Shown: positions 1-6,189, counted from the first letter of the stretch. The stretch: 8,319 nucleotides of DNA from JAHEFX01 sp964614585 (GCA_964614585.1 CAZTLW010000105.1:1-8319); one strand, 5' to 3'. Translations and numbers: made by a program. The notes: a model not told the origin generated them from the sequence alone.

Positions 1-1
1 C

Positions 2-967
2 ACGAGCACGAGCACGACCACCACCACGACCGAGTTCCCAGAGGGAACTCGAACCGACTCGCCCGGCGAGTCGGCGCCCACCACTTCCACCACCCTCCCG
101 CTCGACACCGAGCGGCTCACGGTGCTGCTGCTGGGCGGTGACGCCGGTCCCGGCCGGCCGGGCCTCCGCACCGACACGATCATGGTGGCGACCGTCGACA
201 CGACCACCGGTGACGCCGCCCTCTTCGGCATCCCCCGCAACTTCGGCGGCATCTCGTTCTCGGACGGGACCCCCTTCCCCCTCGGCCCGGATGCGCTGCT
301 CAACGAGGTGTACGGCTGGGGTCGGGCAAACCCCGCGGCGTTCGGCGGCCTCGATCCCGGCGCCTCGGCCGTCACGGACGTCGCCGAGCACATCACCGGG
401 CTCGAGATCGACTACTTCGCCCTCGTCGACCTGACGGGCTTCCCGGACGTGGTCGACGCATTCGGCGGGGTCGAGCTCGACGTGTCCGCGGCCGTGGACG
501 CCCCGCTCTATGACCCACGCACCGGCGGCTTCACGATGATCCGGATCCCCGCCGGCCCCCAACGCCTCGACGGCGGGGAGGCGATGGCCTACGCACGCGC
601 CCGATACGGATCCAGCGACTACGACCGGATGGGCCGCCAGCGCTGCGTCGTCTCCGCCCTCGCCGACCAGGTCGACCCGATTCGCACGTTCGCCCGCCTC
701 CCGTTGATCCTCGATGCCATCCGGGCCAACGTGTCCACCGACATGCCCGTGGACCTGGTGCCCGATCTGCTGCGGCTGGCCGACCGCGTCGCCCTCGACC
801 GGGTCGCGGTCGTCGGGTTCGGGCCCGACTGGGCGTCGGGCCGAACCCAGGCCGGAGTCAACATCCCCGACATCGAGCGGATCCGGGTCGCCGTGTACCA
901 GACGATCGTCGATCCCGAGCTCGCCCGCGACCAGTCGGGCATCCTCACCGCCGACGAAGCGTGTTGA
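2..967 (+). CDS. LytR-CpsA-Psr (LCP) family cell-wall ligase, 5' partial
   Basis: LCP enzymes transfer undecaprenyl-phosphate-linked glycopolymers (teichoic acid, arabinogalactan or capsule-like polymers) onto peptidoglycan outside the membrane. The frame is open to the left edge with no start codon before GTG 122. Starting there would cut off the first beta strand, so the true start and the expected N-terminal membrane anchor lie before the window. Visible first is a Thr/Ser-rich linker (about 2-110). Counting from codon 122, the LCP core follows: LLLGGD (D7), the GLRTDT motif (R16, D18), GIPRN (R39), the ITGLEIDYFALVDL segment (about 91-104), and AYARARYGSSDYDRMGRQR (R159, R161, D168, R169, R172). 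These Arg and Asp residues match the family's pyrophosphate-lipid and metal-binding positions. There is no LytR_C domain; the protein stops soon after the core with Asp-Glu-Ala-Cys. The gene converges on the small membrane protein at 996. Family certain; polymer substrate unknown. Confidence 0.93.
   Translation, partial: TSTSTTTTTTEFPEGTRTDSPGESAPTTSTTLPLDTERLTVLLLGGDAGPGRPGLRTDTIMVATVDTTTGDAALFGIPRNFGGISFSDGTPFPLGPDALLNEVYGWGRANPAAFGGLDPGASAVTDVAEHITGLEIDYFALVDLTGFPDVVDAFGGVELDVSAAVDAPLYDPRTGGFTMIRIPAGPQRLDGGEAMAYARARYGSSDYDRMGRQRCVVSALADQVDPIRTFARLPLILDAIRANVSTDMPVDLVPDLLRLADRVALDRVAVVGFGPDWASGRTQAGVNIPDIERIRVAVYQTIVDPELARDQSGILTADEAC
31..51. repeat. Perfect 9-bp inverted repeat with 3-nt loop
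   Basis: CGAGTTCCC (31-39) and GGGAACTCG (43-51) are exact reverse complements around AGA. It lies inside the LCP coding frame, in the Thr-rich linker, and would form a strong mRNA hairpin. Any function is inference. Confidence 0.7.
54..74. repeat. Perfect 10-bp inverted repeat, second of a tandem pair
   Basis: CCGACTCGCC (54-63) and GGCGAGTCGG (65-74) are exact reverse complements around one base, starting two bases after the previous hairpin. It is also in the LCP linker frame. Sterically the loop would open to about five bases. No T-tract follows, so it is not a standard intrinsic terminator. Confidence 0.7.
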
Positions 968-971
968 GGGG

Positions 972-992
972 ACGGTACGACGGTACGACGGT
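972..992. repeat. Short tandem repeat, 2.6 copies of ACGGTACG
   Basis: Two exact copies of the octamer ACGGTACG (972-979, 980-987) plus ACGGT (988-992) occupy most of the 28-bp gap between the convergent LCP and membrane-protein genes. There is no hairpin here and no clear terminator for either gene. Confidence 0.7.
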
Positions 993-995
993 GGC

Positions 996-1367
996 CTACC
1001 GCAGCAGGCGCCACTGGGTCACCCCGAAGGCGCCCGCCACCAGGGAGACGACCACGAGGGCGATCGTCGCCGTCGCCGTGAGGAGGCCGGTGGTCGCGAC
1101 CACCACCGCGGCGGTCACCCAGACGAGGTTCGCCACGACGCCGTAGCGGGCGCCCGCCCGAAGGCGGTCGGGGCGACGGCCGGTACGCCAGAGGATCGCG
1201 CCGTGCCCGACGAAGAGCACGCCAACGGCGGCCACCACGGACGTTGTCAGGTCGAACCAGGCGCCGAGCGGCCCGGCGGCCAAGGCGAGGACGAGTCCGG
1301 AGGCGGCGGAGACGGCGGCGTCGGCCGCCATGACGGTGGACAGGCGATCGGTGGTCGTGGTGGACAT
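996..1367 (-). CDS. Small integral membrane protein of unknown function (four predicted helices)
   Basis: This gene encodes 123 residues from ATG 1367. The start is chosen because GAGGAG (1377-1382, read on the minus strand) sits nine bases upstream and the reading frame before it is low-complexity His/Gly-rich, not protein-like. After a short polar N-terminus (MSTTTTDR) there are about four hydrophobic stretches, roughly residues 11-35, 40-60, 76-95 and 96-117. Between helices two and three lies a basic loop, TGRRPDRLRAGARYG, which by the positive-inside rule should face the cytoplasm. No catalytic motif is visible and I cannot assign a named family with confidence. It is divergent from an MmyB-like regulator with a 108-bp shared spacer, so it may be that regulator's target; this is inference from position. 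It ends 28 bp from the convergent LCP gene. Confidence 0.8.
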   Translation of the reverse strand: MSTTTTDRLSTVMAADAAVSAASGLVLALAAGPLGAWFDLTTSVVAAVGVLFVGHGAILWRTGRRPDRLRAGARYGVVANLVWVTAAVVVATTGLLTATATIALVVVSLVAGAFGVTQWRLLR

Positions 1368-1400
1368 GGGTGGGTGCTCCTCGTGCGGATGTGGCCAGCC

Positions 1401-1441
1401 TGACCCACGCTCGTCATGGTGGCGATGACCTCCCGGGTCAT
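1401..1441. promoter_or_regulatory. Cluster of TGAC/GTCA half-sites between divergent genes, candidate operator
   Basis: TGAC occurs at 1401, GTCA at 1413, TGAC at 1426 and GTCA at 1437, so the starts are 11-13 bp apart. The best pair is the inverted repeat ATGACC (1425-1430), TCCCG, GGTCAT (1436-1441). It ends 21 bp before the putative -10 box of the regulator gene, about where a -35 element and a repressor site would be. The arrangement suggests an operator for the adjacent XRE/MmyB-like protein; binding is inference. Confidence 0.4.
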
Positions 1442-1462
1442 GGCCGGATGCCGAACCGCCGG

Positions 1463-1468
1463 TAGCGT
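1463..1468 (+). promoter_or_regulatory. Putative -10 box (TAGCGT), leaderless start for the regulator gene
   Basis: TAGCGT fits the actinobacterial TANNNT -10 pattern. It is followed by seven bases and then GTG 1476, and no Shine-Dalgarno sequence is present. This spacing would place the transcription start at or next to the start codon. No convincing -35 element is seen. Confidence 0.45.
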
Positions 1469-1475
1469 GGCGGCC

Positions 1476-2261
1476 GTGACCACGAGCTTCGGCAGCAGCC
1501 TGCGGGAGTGGCGCCGGCGCCGTCATCTCAGCCAACTCGACCTCGCCGTCGAGGCCGACGTCTCCCAGCGCCACCTCAGCTTCCTCGAGACCGGCAAGTC
1601 GAAGCCGAGTCGCGAGATGGTCGTGCACCTCGCCGTCACCCTCGACGTGCCGCTCCGGGAGCGCAATCGCCTCCTCGTCGCCGCCGGGTTCGCCCCCAGC
1701 TACCCCGAACGTCGTCTCGACGAGCCGGCGATGGACCAGGTCCGTCACGTGCTCGAGGCGCTGCTGGCCGCCCACCAACCGTTCCCGGCGTTCGTCGTCG
1801 ACCGCCGCTGGGACCTGGTGCTGACCAACGAGGTCGGGTCCCTCCTCACCGGCATGGTCGCCGGCGACCCGGCCCTCGGTGGGAACCTCATGCGCCTGTC
1901 ACTGCACCCCGACGGCATCCGGCCGATGGTCACGAACTGGGAGACGGCGGCGACGGTGCTCCTGCATCGGCTGGAACGGGAGGTGGCCGACCGGCCGAGT
2001 GACGAGGTCCTCGCCGGGCTGTTGGCCGAGGTGCGCGGCTACCCGGGAATCGACCGGCTTCCGGACCGGCCGAGCCTGCCCGACGGTTCCGAGTTGCTCG
2101 TCCCCGTCGATCTCCGCACGCCGCTCGGCGACCTGTCGTTCTTCACCACGATCACGACGATCGGCGCCCCCTTCGACCTCACGCTCGAGGAACTGCGGTT
2201 GGAGACCCTGCTCCCGGCGAACCCGGAGACCGAGGCGGTATTGCGGTCCATCGTCGGTTGA
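1476..2261 (+). CDS. XRE-family regulator with MmyB-like ligand-binding domain
   Basis: This is a 261-residue DNA-binding regulator. Residues about 4-70 form an XRE helix-turn-helix: SLREWRRRRHLSQLDLAVEADVSQ then RHLSFLETGKSKPSREMV, the usual SQ..LA......S..HLS..E.GK.KPS pattern. Residues about 85-260 match the MmyB-like/MLTR ligand-binding domain: FPAFVVDRRWDLVLTN, then NLMRLSLHPDGIRPMVTNWE, then a C-terminal LGDLSFFTTITTIGAPFDLTLEELRLETLLP. This layout is common in Actinomycetota, and the ligand is generally unknown; some members are thought to sense fatty acids. GTG 1476 is chosen over the longer frame opening at 1416 because the family begins a few residues before the helix-turn-helix and a TANNNT box stands just upstream. 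It is divergent from the small membrane protein and is followed by a strong hairpin eight bases after the stop. Confidence 0.92.
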   Translation: MTTSFGSSLREWRRRRHLSQLDLAVEADVSQRHLSFLETGKSKPSREMVVHLAVTLDVPLRERNRLLVAAGFAPSYPERRLDEPAMDQVRHVLEALLAAHQPFPAFVVDRRWDLVLTNEVGSLLTGMVAGDPALGGNLMRLSLHPDGIRPMVTNWETAATVLLHRLEREVADRPSDEVLAGLLAEVRGYPGIDRLPDRPSLPDGSELLVPVDLRTPLGDLSFFTTITTIGAPFDLTLEELRLETLLPANPETEAVLRSIVG

Positions 2262-2268
2262 CGCGAAG

Positions 2269-2309
2269 CGTGGGCCCGAGCGCGTCATTCCGACGCGCCT
2301 GGGCCCACG
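2269..2309 (+). terminator. Long hairpin after the MmyB-like regulator
   Basis: CGTGGGCCC, a GA/CT internal mismatch, and GCGCGTC (2269-2286) pair with GACGCGC...GGGCCCACG (2292-2309) around the loop ATTCC. This gives 9 + 7 bp of GC-rich stem starting eight bases after the regulator stop. No U-tract follows, as is usual for high-GC actinobacterial terminators. Confidence 0.7.
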
Positions 2310-2323
2310 GAAACCCGATGTGG

Positions 2324-2354
2324 CGCGGTCCCGAACCCTGGGTTCGGGACCGCG
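2324..2354 (-). terminator. Perfect long hairpin after the BI-1 gene
   Basis: Fifteen bases on each side (2324-2338 and 2340-2354) are exact reverse complements around T2339; the core is GCGGTCCCGAACCC. It begins one base after the BI-1 stop codon when read on the minus strand. With the neighbouring hairpin at 2269-2309 it forms a back-to-back barrier between two convergent genes. Confidence 0.75.
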
Positions 2355-2355
2355 G

Positions 2356-3129
2356 TCAGCGTTGCTGGAGGCGGGCGAAGAGGCGCAGGAACTCGAGGTA
2401 CAGCCAGATGATCGTGACCATCAGGCCGAACGCCGCCATCCACTCCATCGGCTTGGGCAGACCGGCCTCCACCCCGCGATCGATGAAGTCGAAGTCCAGC
2501 ACCAGGTTCAGCGCCGCGATGACGATGACCGCCAGCGAGATGAGGATGCCGAGTGGGCTCCCGTCCCAGACGAACGAGGCGTTCACGCCGAACAGCGACA
2601 GGACGATCGAGAGCCCGTAGAAGATCACGATGCCGAACGTGGCCCCGATGACGATCTTCCGGAACCGGGGCGAGGCCTTGATGATGCCGGTGGCATACAG
2701 CACCAGCATCCCGAGAAAGGTCGCCACGGTCGCCATGACCGCCTGGACGATGATCCCGTCGAAGGCGGCGTCGTACACCCGCGAGATGACGCCGACCACG
2801 GTCCCCTGCATCAGCGCGTAGACGGGGCCGAGGAACGGCGCCAGCTGGGGGCGGAAGGCCGTGAGGACGGCCACGCCCAACGCCCCGAGCACCACCCAGA
2901 TGAACCAGCCCGGGAACGCCCCGGTGGGATCCACGAGACCCCAGCCCCAGGTGCCGGCCCCGACCACCAACAGCAGCAGGAAGGCCGTCTTCCCGGTCAC
3001 GCCACCGACGCTCATCCGCTCGGTGACGGTGGGCCCGGCCTGACCCAGCACCGTCTGCTGGGACGAGGCGAGGGCGGCATCGGCCGCTGCCTGCTCACCG
3101 AAGTTCTTCTCGAGGACCGGATTGGCCAT
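2356..3129 (-). CDS. Bax inhibitor-1/YccA family membrane protein
   Basis: The protein has 257 residues from ATG 3129, with AAAGGAG (3135-3141 on the minus strand) five bases upstream. A soluble N-terminus (about 1-45, with MSVGGVTGKTA at 39-49 as seen in actinobacterial members) precedes seven hydrophobic segments at about 47-64, 75-92, 98-118, 124-147, 157-181, 191-216 and 229-249. The C-terminal signature is present: LNLVLDFDFIDRG (D212, D214, D217) followed by PMEWMAAFGLMVTIIWLYLEFLRL. Acidic residues in the last helices of bacterial relatives such as BsYetJ form a pH-sensitive calcium-leak pore; the Asp cluster fits that idea, but transport here is inference. The gene is divergent from the nuclease-like gene and convergent with the regulator. 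The family call is firm; the physiological role is not known. Confidence 0.93.
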   Translation of the reverse strand: MANPVLEKNFGEQAAADAALASSQQTVLGQAGPTVTERMSVGGVTGKTAFLLLLVVGAGTWGWGLVDPTGAFPGWFIWVVLGALGVAVLTAFRPQLAPFLGPVYALMQGTVVGVISRVYDAAFDGIIVQAVMATVATFLGMLVLYATGIIKASPRFRKIVIGATFGIVIFYGLSIVLSLFGVNASFVWDGSPLGILISLAVIVIAALNLVLDFDFIDRGVEAGLPKPMEWMAAFGLMVTIIWLYLEFLRLFARLQQR

Positions 3130-3152
3130 GGAGGCTCCTTTCTGCGCGGGGC

Positions 3153-3187
3153 AGCGTACCGCTGGTGTCACACCTGCGCGGTACGGT
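3153..3187. promoter_or_regulatory. Dyad-symmetric divergent promoter between BI-1 and the nuclease-like gene
   Basis: On the plus strand TACGGT (3182-3187) stands six bases before ATG 3194. On the minus strand TACGCT (3158-3153) stands eleven bases before the BI-1 ribosome-binding site. The two boxes sit in inverted-repeat arms AGCGTACCGC (3153-3162) and GCGGTACGGT (3178-3187), which match at 9 of 10 positions. Between them lies a second palindrome, GGTGT-C-ACACC (3164-3174), centred one base from the outer dyad. The palindrome could be an operator acting on both genes. No TTGACA-like -35 is seen on either side. Confidence 0.5.
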
Positions 3188-3193
3188 CGCACC

Positions 3194-4624
3194 ATGTACG
3201 AGGACGGGCCCACCGAGTTGCGGATCGCCGATCTCCGGCTGGGCGAGGCGTGCCCGGTGGCGGTCGGTCGACGTCGCACGAAGGGGCCCACCGCGGCGCT
3301 CGACCGGTGGGTGGCGGTGCGCGACGCCGTGGTCGAGTGGGCAGGGCAGCCCGGCACCGCCGACATCGAGCGGATCGAGTCCGACCTGCTCGGCCACCTC
3401 GACCCCGTCCAGCGGGAGGTCGCCGCCCGGCTGTTCGCCCGGTGTCGCGACGCCATCGGCGACGCCGACGTCGACGCCGACCCGGTGGCCGCCCGGGTCC
3501 TCTCCGACGACGGTCGCTTCGCCCTGCGGGTGCCCTACACGTTCGCCCTCACCCACCCCGAGGGCGACACCGAGTTGCTGCGCCTGAAGCTCACTCGCCC
3601 CTCCGACGCCGACGAGGCGGCGGTCCTCACCCTCGGCACCGATCCAGGGGCGATCCCCGGCGACCTGTTGGCCGACCCCGGTCAGGTCGAGCCGGTCGAC
3701 GTCGACCCGGACGAGGCCGCCCGTCGGGTCGCCGCCCTCTTCGCCCTCGCCGATGCCGCCCCCGCCGGCGATCGGCCGCGGCCGGGCTTCCACTGCTGGC
3801 GCTGCGACCGGTCGGCGGTGTGCGGCGCCTACCCCGACCCGTGGGGGCATCGGATCCCCTCGTCGGCCCGCACCATCAAGGTCTCGCGCTCCACCCTCGC
3901 CCGCCTCGCCCAGTGCCACCGCCGGGTCGCCTGGAAGGCCCTCCACCAACTGCCCACCCCCGAGGAGGGTCTCTTCGACACTCCGTCGACGGCACTCGTC
4001 GTGGGCCAGGCGCTGCACCGGGCCCTCGAGACCGCCCTCCTCGACGACGACCCCGAGGGCGTCGTCGCCACCCACGCCGCCGGGCTCCCCGCGTCGGAGC
4101 AGGACGACCTGTGGCTGCTCTGGGAGCGCCACACGGCGCTCTCGACCGGCGAGCCGGCCCCCGTCACCGTGACCCGCACCGAACTGCCCTTCGGGGTGAC
4201 GCTGCCGGTGCCCGACGCCGACACCGCCGTCGTGGCGATCGGCACGATCGACGCGGCCGGGCGAGAGGCCGATGGCACGGCCGCCGTCGTCGAACACCGC
4301 ACGGGCGGCCTGGCCGAGATCCCCCACCTCGAGCAGGAGTTGTACGCCGTCGCCACGTGGCTCGCCACCGGCGACGAGCGGGTCGCCATCCACCACCACC
4401 ACCTCAGGGCCGATCCGGCGGGTGCCTGCACACGGCGGGTGTTCGAGGGCGACGACCTCCGGACGGCCCTCGACGACCTCCTGGCGGCGGCGCAGGTGAT
4501 CGCCGGCTGGGATCCCTTCGACAGCCTGCAGCCGGCCCACACCATCGGCGACTGGTGCCGCACCTGCCCGTTCGAGGCGACGTGCCGGTCGTGGCGGGAC
4601 GAGGCGCCGGCGACTACCGGCTGA
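3194..4624 (+). CDS. Double cysteine-quartet PD-(D/E)XK (RecB/Cas4-like) protein
   Basis: This 476-residue protein starts at ATG 3194, chosen because a TANNNT box lies six bases upstream and the longer frame has no ribosome-binding site. The C-terminal half (about 228-470) has the order of Fe-S PD-(D/E)XK nucleases: SRSTLARLAQC (C241), GQALHRALE (G271, H275, E279), E330, GTID (D353), VVEHRTG (E367, R369), LEQELY (Q381, Y384), and C455-x2-C458-x5-C464. C241 plus the last three should hold a [4Fe-4S] cluster as in AddB and Cas4. The usual (D/E)xK lysine is Arg369, so cleavage activity is doubtful. The N-terminal half repeats the quartet spacing (C20; C201-x2-C204-x5-C210) without a clear metal-binding Asp, so it looks like a degenerate copy. 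An AIHHHHL stretch occupies 399-404. No helicase or cas gene is adjacent. DNA processing or repair is the likely role; activity is uncertain. Confidence 0.8.
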   Translation: MYEDGPTELRIADLRLGEACPVAVGRRRTKGPTAALDRWVAVRDAVVEWAGQPGTADIERIESDLLGHLDPVQREVAARLFARCRDAIGDADVDADPVAARVLSDDGRFALRVPYTFALTHPEGDTELLRLKLTRPSDADEAAVLTLGTDPGAIPGDLLADPGQVEPVDVDPDEAARRVAALFALADAAPAGDRPRPGFHCWRCDRSAVCGAYPDPWGHRIPSSARTIKVSRSTLARLAQCHRRVAWKALHQLPTPEEGLFDTPSTALVVGQALHRALETALLDDDPEGVVATHAAGLPASEQDDLWLLWERHTALSTGEPAPVTVTRTELPFGVTLPVPDADTAVVAIGTIDAAGREADGTAAVVEHRTGGLAEIPHLEQELYAVATWLATGDERVAIHHHHLRADPAGACTRRVFEGDDLRTALDDLLAAAQVIAGWDPFDSLQPAHTIGDWCRTCPFEATCRSWRDEAPATTG

Positions 4625-4651
4625 GCGGCGCCGGGTGGCGGGGTTCGGGCC

Positions 4652-5752
4652 TCAGATCATCACCACGGCTCGGCCCGTCGAACCGGACCCCATCCGGTCG
4701 AAACCGGCCGCCAGGTCGTCGAGGGGGATCCGCTCGGTGGCGAGGAGATCGAGGCGCAGGCGGCCGTCGAGGGCCAGGTCGGCGAGGCGGGGGATGTCGC
4801 GGGGGAAGTGGTTGGCGCCCATGAGCACCCCCTGGATGCGGCGGTTGAACCACACCGTGGCGAGCGCCGACAACTCCAGCGTCTCGGCGGGCCCGGCGAT
4901 GCCCACCAGCGAGGCGGTGCCACCGGGGCGGATGCAGTCCACGGCCTGGGCCATGGTGGCGGGCCGGCCGAGCGCCTCGATGGCATGGTCGGCGCCGCCA
5001 TCGGTCAGGCGGCGGACGGCCTTGGGGACCGCCTCGACGTCGCCGCGCAAGGTCTCGGTGGCGCCCATCGCCGAGGCCAGCTCCAGGGCGGCGTCGTCGA
5101 CGTCGACCGCGATGATCGGTCCCGCCCCGGCGATGGCGGCGGCGTTGACGGCCGAGAGGCCGACGCCGCCGCAGCCGATGACGACGACCGACTCCCCGGG
5201 TCGCACCCGGGCCGAGTTGAAGACCGTCCCGGCCCCGGTCAGCACCCCACAGCCGAGCAGGGCCCCGTGCTCGACGGGGAGCTCGTCGGGGAGGACGGCG
5301 AGGGCGTGCTCGTGGACGAGAACGTGCTCGGCGAACCCGCCGATCCCGAGGCCGGGGGTGGCAGGCCGGCCGCCGACCGTCACTCGGGGTGGGGCCCCGT
5401 CGGGCCGCTGGGTGGGCGGGCGCTCACGGTTCTGGCACAACCACGTCTCACCGCGTCGACAGGCGTCGCAGGTACCGCAGTAGACCGACATGCAGGTCAC
5501 GACCCGGTCGCCCGGCGCGAACCCGGTCACCGACGAGCCGACGGCGTCGACGACGCCGGCGGCCTCGTGGCCGGGCACCATGGGGAACTCGGTCCGTAGC
5601 TCCCCGGTCACGTAGTGGAGGTCGGACCGACAGAGGCCGCACGCCTCGATGCGCACCCGCACCTCGTGGGCGGCGGGGTCGTCGACGGTGGCCTCCGTGA
5701 TGGCCACCTCGCCGGGGCCGGTGAGGACGGCGGCGCGAGACGTGACGGGCAC
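4652..5752 (-). CDS. Zinc-dependent alcohol dehydrogenase (MDR superfamily, class III/NDMA-dependent-like)
   Basis: This enzyme of 366 residues should oxidise an alcohol (or a formaldehyde adduct) with NAD. Catalytic zinc ligands are C41 in GLCRSD, H62 in PGHE and C168 in LLGCGVLTGAG. The structural zinc site is complete: C92-x2-C95-x2-C98-x7-C106. The Rossmann motif is GCGGVG (193-198), followed by AVDVDD with D217, which favours NAD over NADP. Length and loop layout resemble the actinobacterial mycofactocin-associated/NDMA-dependent branch, in which the nicotinamide is tightly bound; that subclass is a guess, since no mycofactocin gene is present here. It starts at GTG 5752, one base after the stop of the YbjQ gene, with no strong ribosome-binding site, so translation is probably coupled. 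It converges on the nuclease-like gene with 27 bp between them. Rex is encoded divergently upstream of this operon, a sensible neighbour for an NADH-producing enzyme. Confidence 0.93.
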   Translation of the reverse strand: MPVTSRAAVLTGPGEVAITEATVDDPAAHEVRVRIEACGLCRSDLHYVTGELRTEFPMVPGHEAAGVVDAVGSSVTGFAPGDRVVTCMSVYCGTCDACRRGETWLCQNRERPPTQRPDGAPPRVTVGGRPATPGLGIGGFAEHVLVHEHALAVLPDELPVEHGALLGCGVLTGAGTVFNSARVRPGESVVVIGCGGVGLSAVNAAAIAGAGPIIAVDVDDAALELASAMGATETLRGDVEAVPKAVRRLTDGGADHAIEALGRPATMAQAVDCIRPGGTASLVGIAGPAETLELSALATVWFNRRIQGVLMGANHFPRDIPRLADLALDGRLRLDLLATERIPLDDLAAGFDRMGSGSTGRAVVMI

Positions 5753-5753
5753 G

Positions 5754-6104
5754 TCAGGACCCAGCCGGCATGCCCGAGAAGAACTCGCGATGGGCCAGCT
5801 TCACGGCCGTGCCGGACACGCTCACCATGAGCATGTTCTGGCCCACGGTCTCGTAGTCGATGTCGATGCCGACGATCGCGTCGGCGTCGATCGCCTCCGC
5901 CTGGCGCCGGAGCTCGTCGAGCGTGTCGCTGACGCCGGCGGCGAGCTCGTTCTCGTACGACTTGGATCGGCCACCGAAGACGTTGCGCATGCCCGCCGCC
6001 ATGTCCTTGAAGGCGTTGACGCCGAGGACGCCCTGGGCGGTGATGACGTCGAGGTACTGCTCGACGACGTAGCCCTCGACGGTGTGCGTGGTGGTGACGA
6101 ACAT
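5754..6104 (-). CDS. YbjQ/UPF0145 family protein
   Basis: The protein has 116 residues from ATG 6104. GGGAG (6110-6114 on the minus strand) is five bases upstream, and the longer frame before this point overlaps the Rex gene and is not protein-like. Family marks run throughout: MFVTTTHTVEGYVVEQYLDVITAQGVLGVNAFKD at the N-terminus, then SYENELAAGVSDTLDELRRQAEAIDADAIVGIDIDYETVG, then MLMVSVSGTAVKL. Length is close to E. coli YbjQ (about 107 residues). Members form small ring-like oligomers and are often labelled heavy-metal-binding, but no function is firmly established, and there is no cysteine or histidine cluster here to support metal binding. It is the first gene of a two-gene minus-strand operon with the alcohol dehydrogenase (one-base spacing) and is divergent from Rex across 97 bp. 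Confidence 0.92.
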   Translation of the reverse strand: MFVTTTHTVEGYVVEQYLDVITAQGVLGVNAFKDMAAGMRNVFGGRSKSYENELAAGVSDTLDELRRQAEAIDADAIVGIDIDYETVGQNMLMVSVSGTAVKLAHREFFSGMPAGS

Positions 6105-6189
6105 CCCATCTCCCGGTTGTCTGGCCACTGATTCAAGCACTACCCCGGCGGCCCACCCCTCCCGCTTTGGGTGCCCGACAAGGCAGATA

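Noticed and set aside
1..30. CACGAG and CCACCA repeats at the left edge as a microsatellite or regulatory repeat
   Set aside because: They are codons of the Thr/Ser-rich linker in the LCP frame, which is open through the region.
1368..1778. Upstream extension of the small membrane protein frame
   Set aside because: It overlaps the regulator antisense and is His/Gly/Glu-rich. ATG 1367 with GAGGAG nine bases upstream is the better start.
3095..4540. A 481-codon minus-strand frame opposite the nuclease-like gene
   Set aside because: Gly/Val/Glu-rich composition with no domain pattern; the plus-strand frame has clear motifs. It is a shadow frame.
3194..4624. Possible Cas4 of a CRISPR-Cas system
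   Set aside because: The nuclease half is Cas4/RecB-like, but no repeats and no other cas gene are visible, and the protein is more than twice the usual Cas4 length.
4617..4634. CCGGC/GCCGG hairpin between the nuclease-like gene and the dehydrogenase
   Set aside because: Only five base pairs with an eight-base loop, overlapping the stop codon. Such short GC pairings are expected by chance here.
1879..4824. A 981-codon open frame on the plus strand
   Set aside because: It runs through the regulator, antisense to BI-1 and through the nuclease-like gene in another frame. Its translation is Arg/Pro/Gly-rich low complexity, a usual artefact of high GC.
6117..6181. TTGTC (6117-6121) and GACAA (6177-6181) as a split Rex operator
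   Set aside because: The half-sites are 55 bp apart and lack the TTGTGAA core; chance is the simpler explanation.
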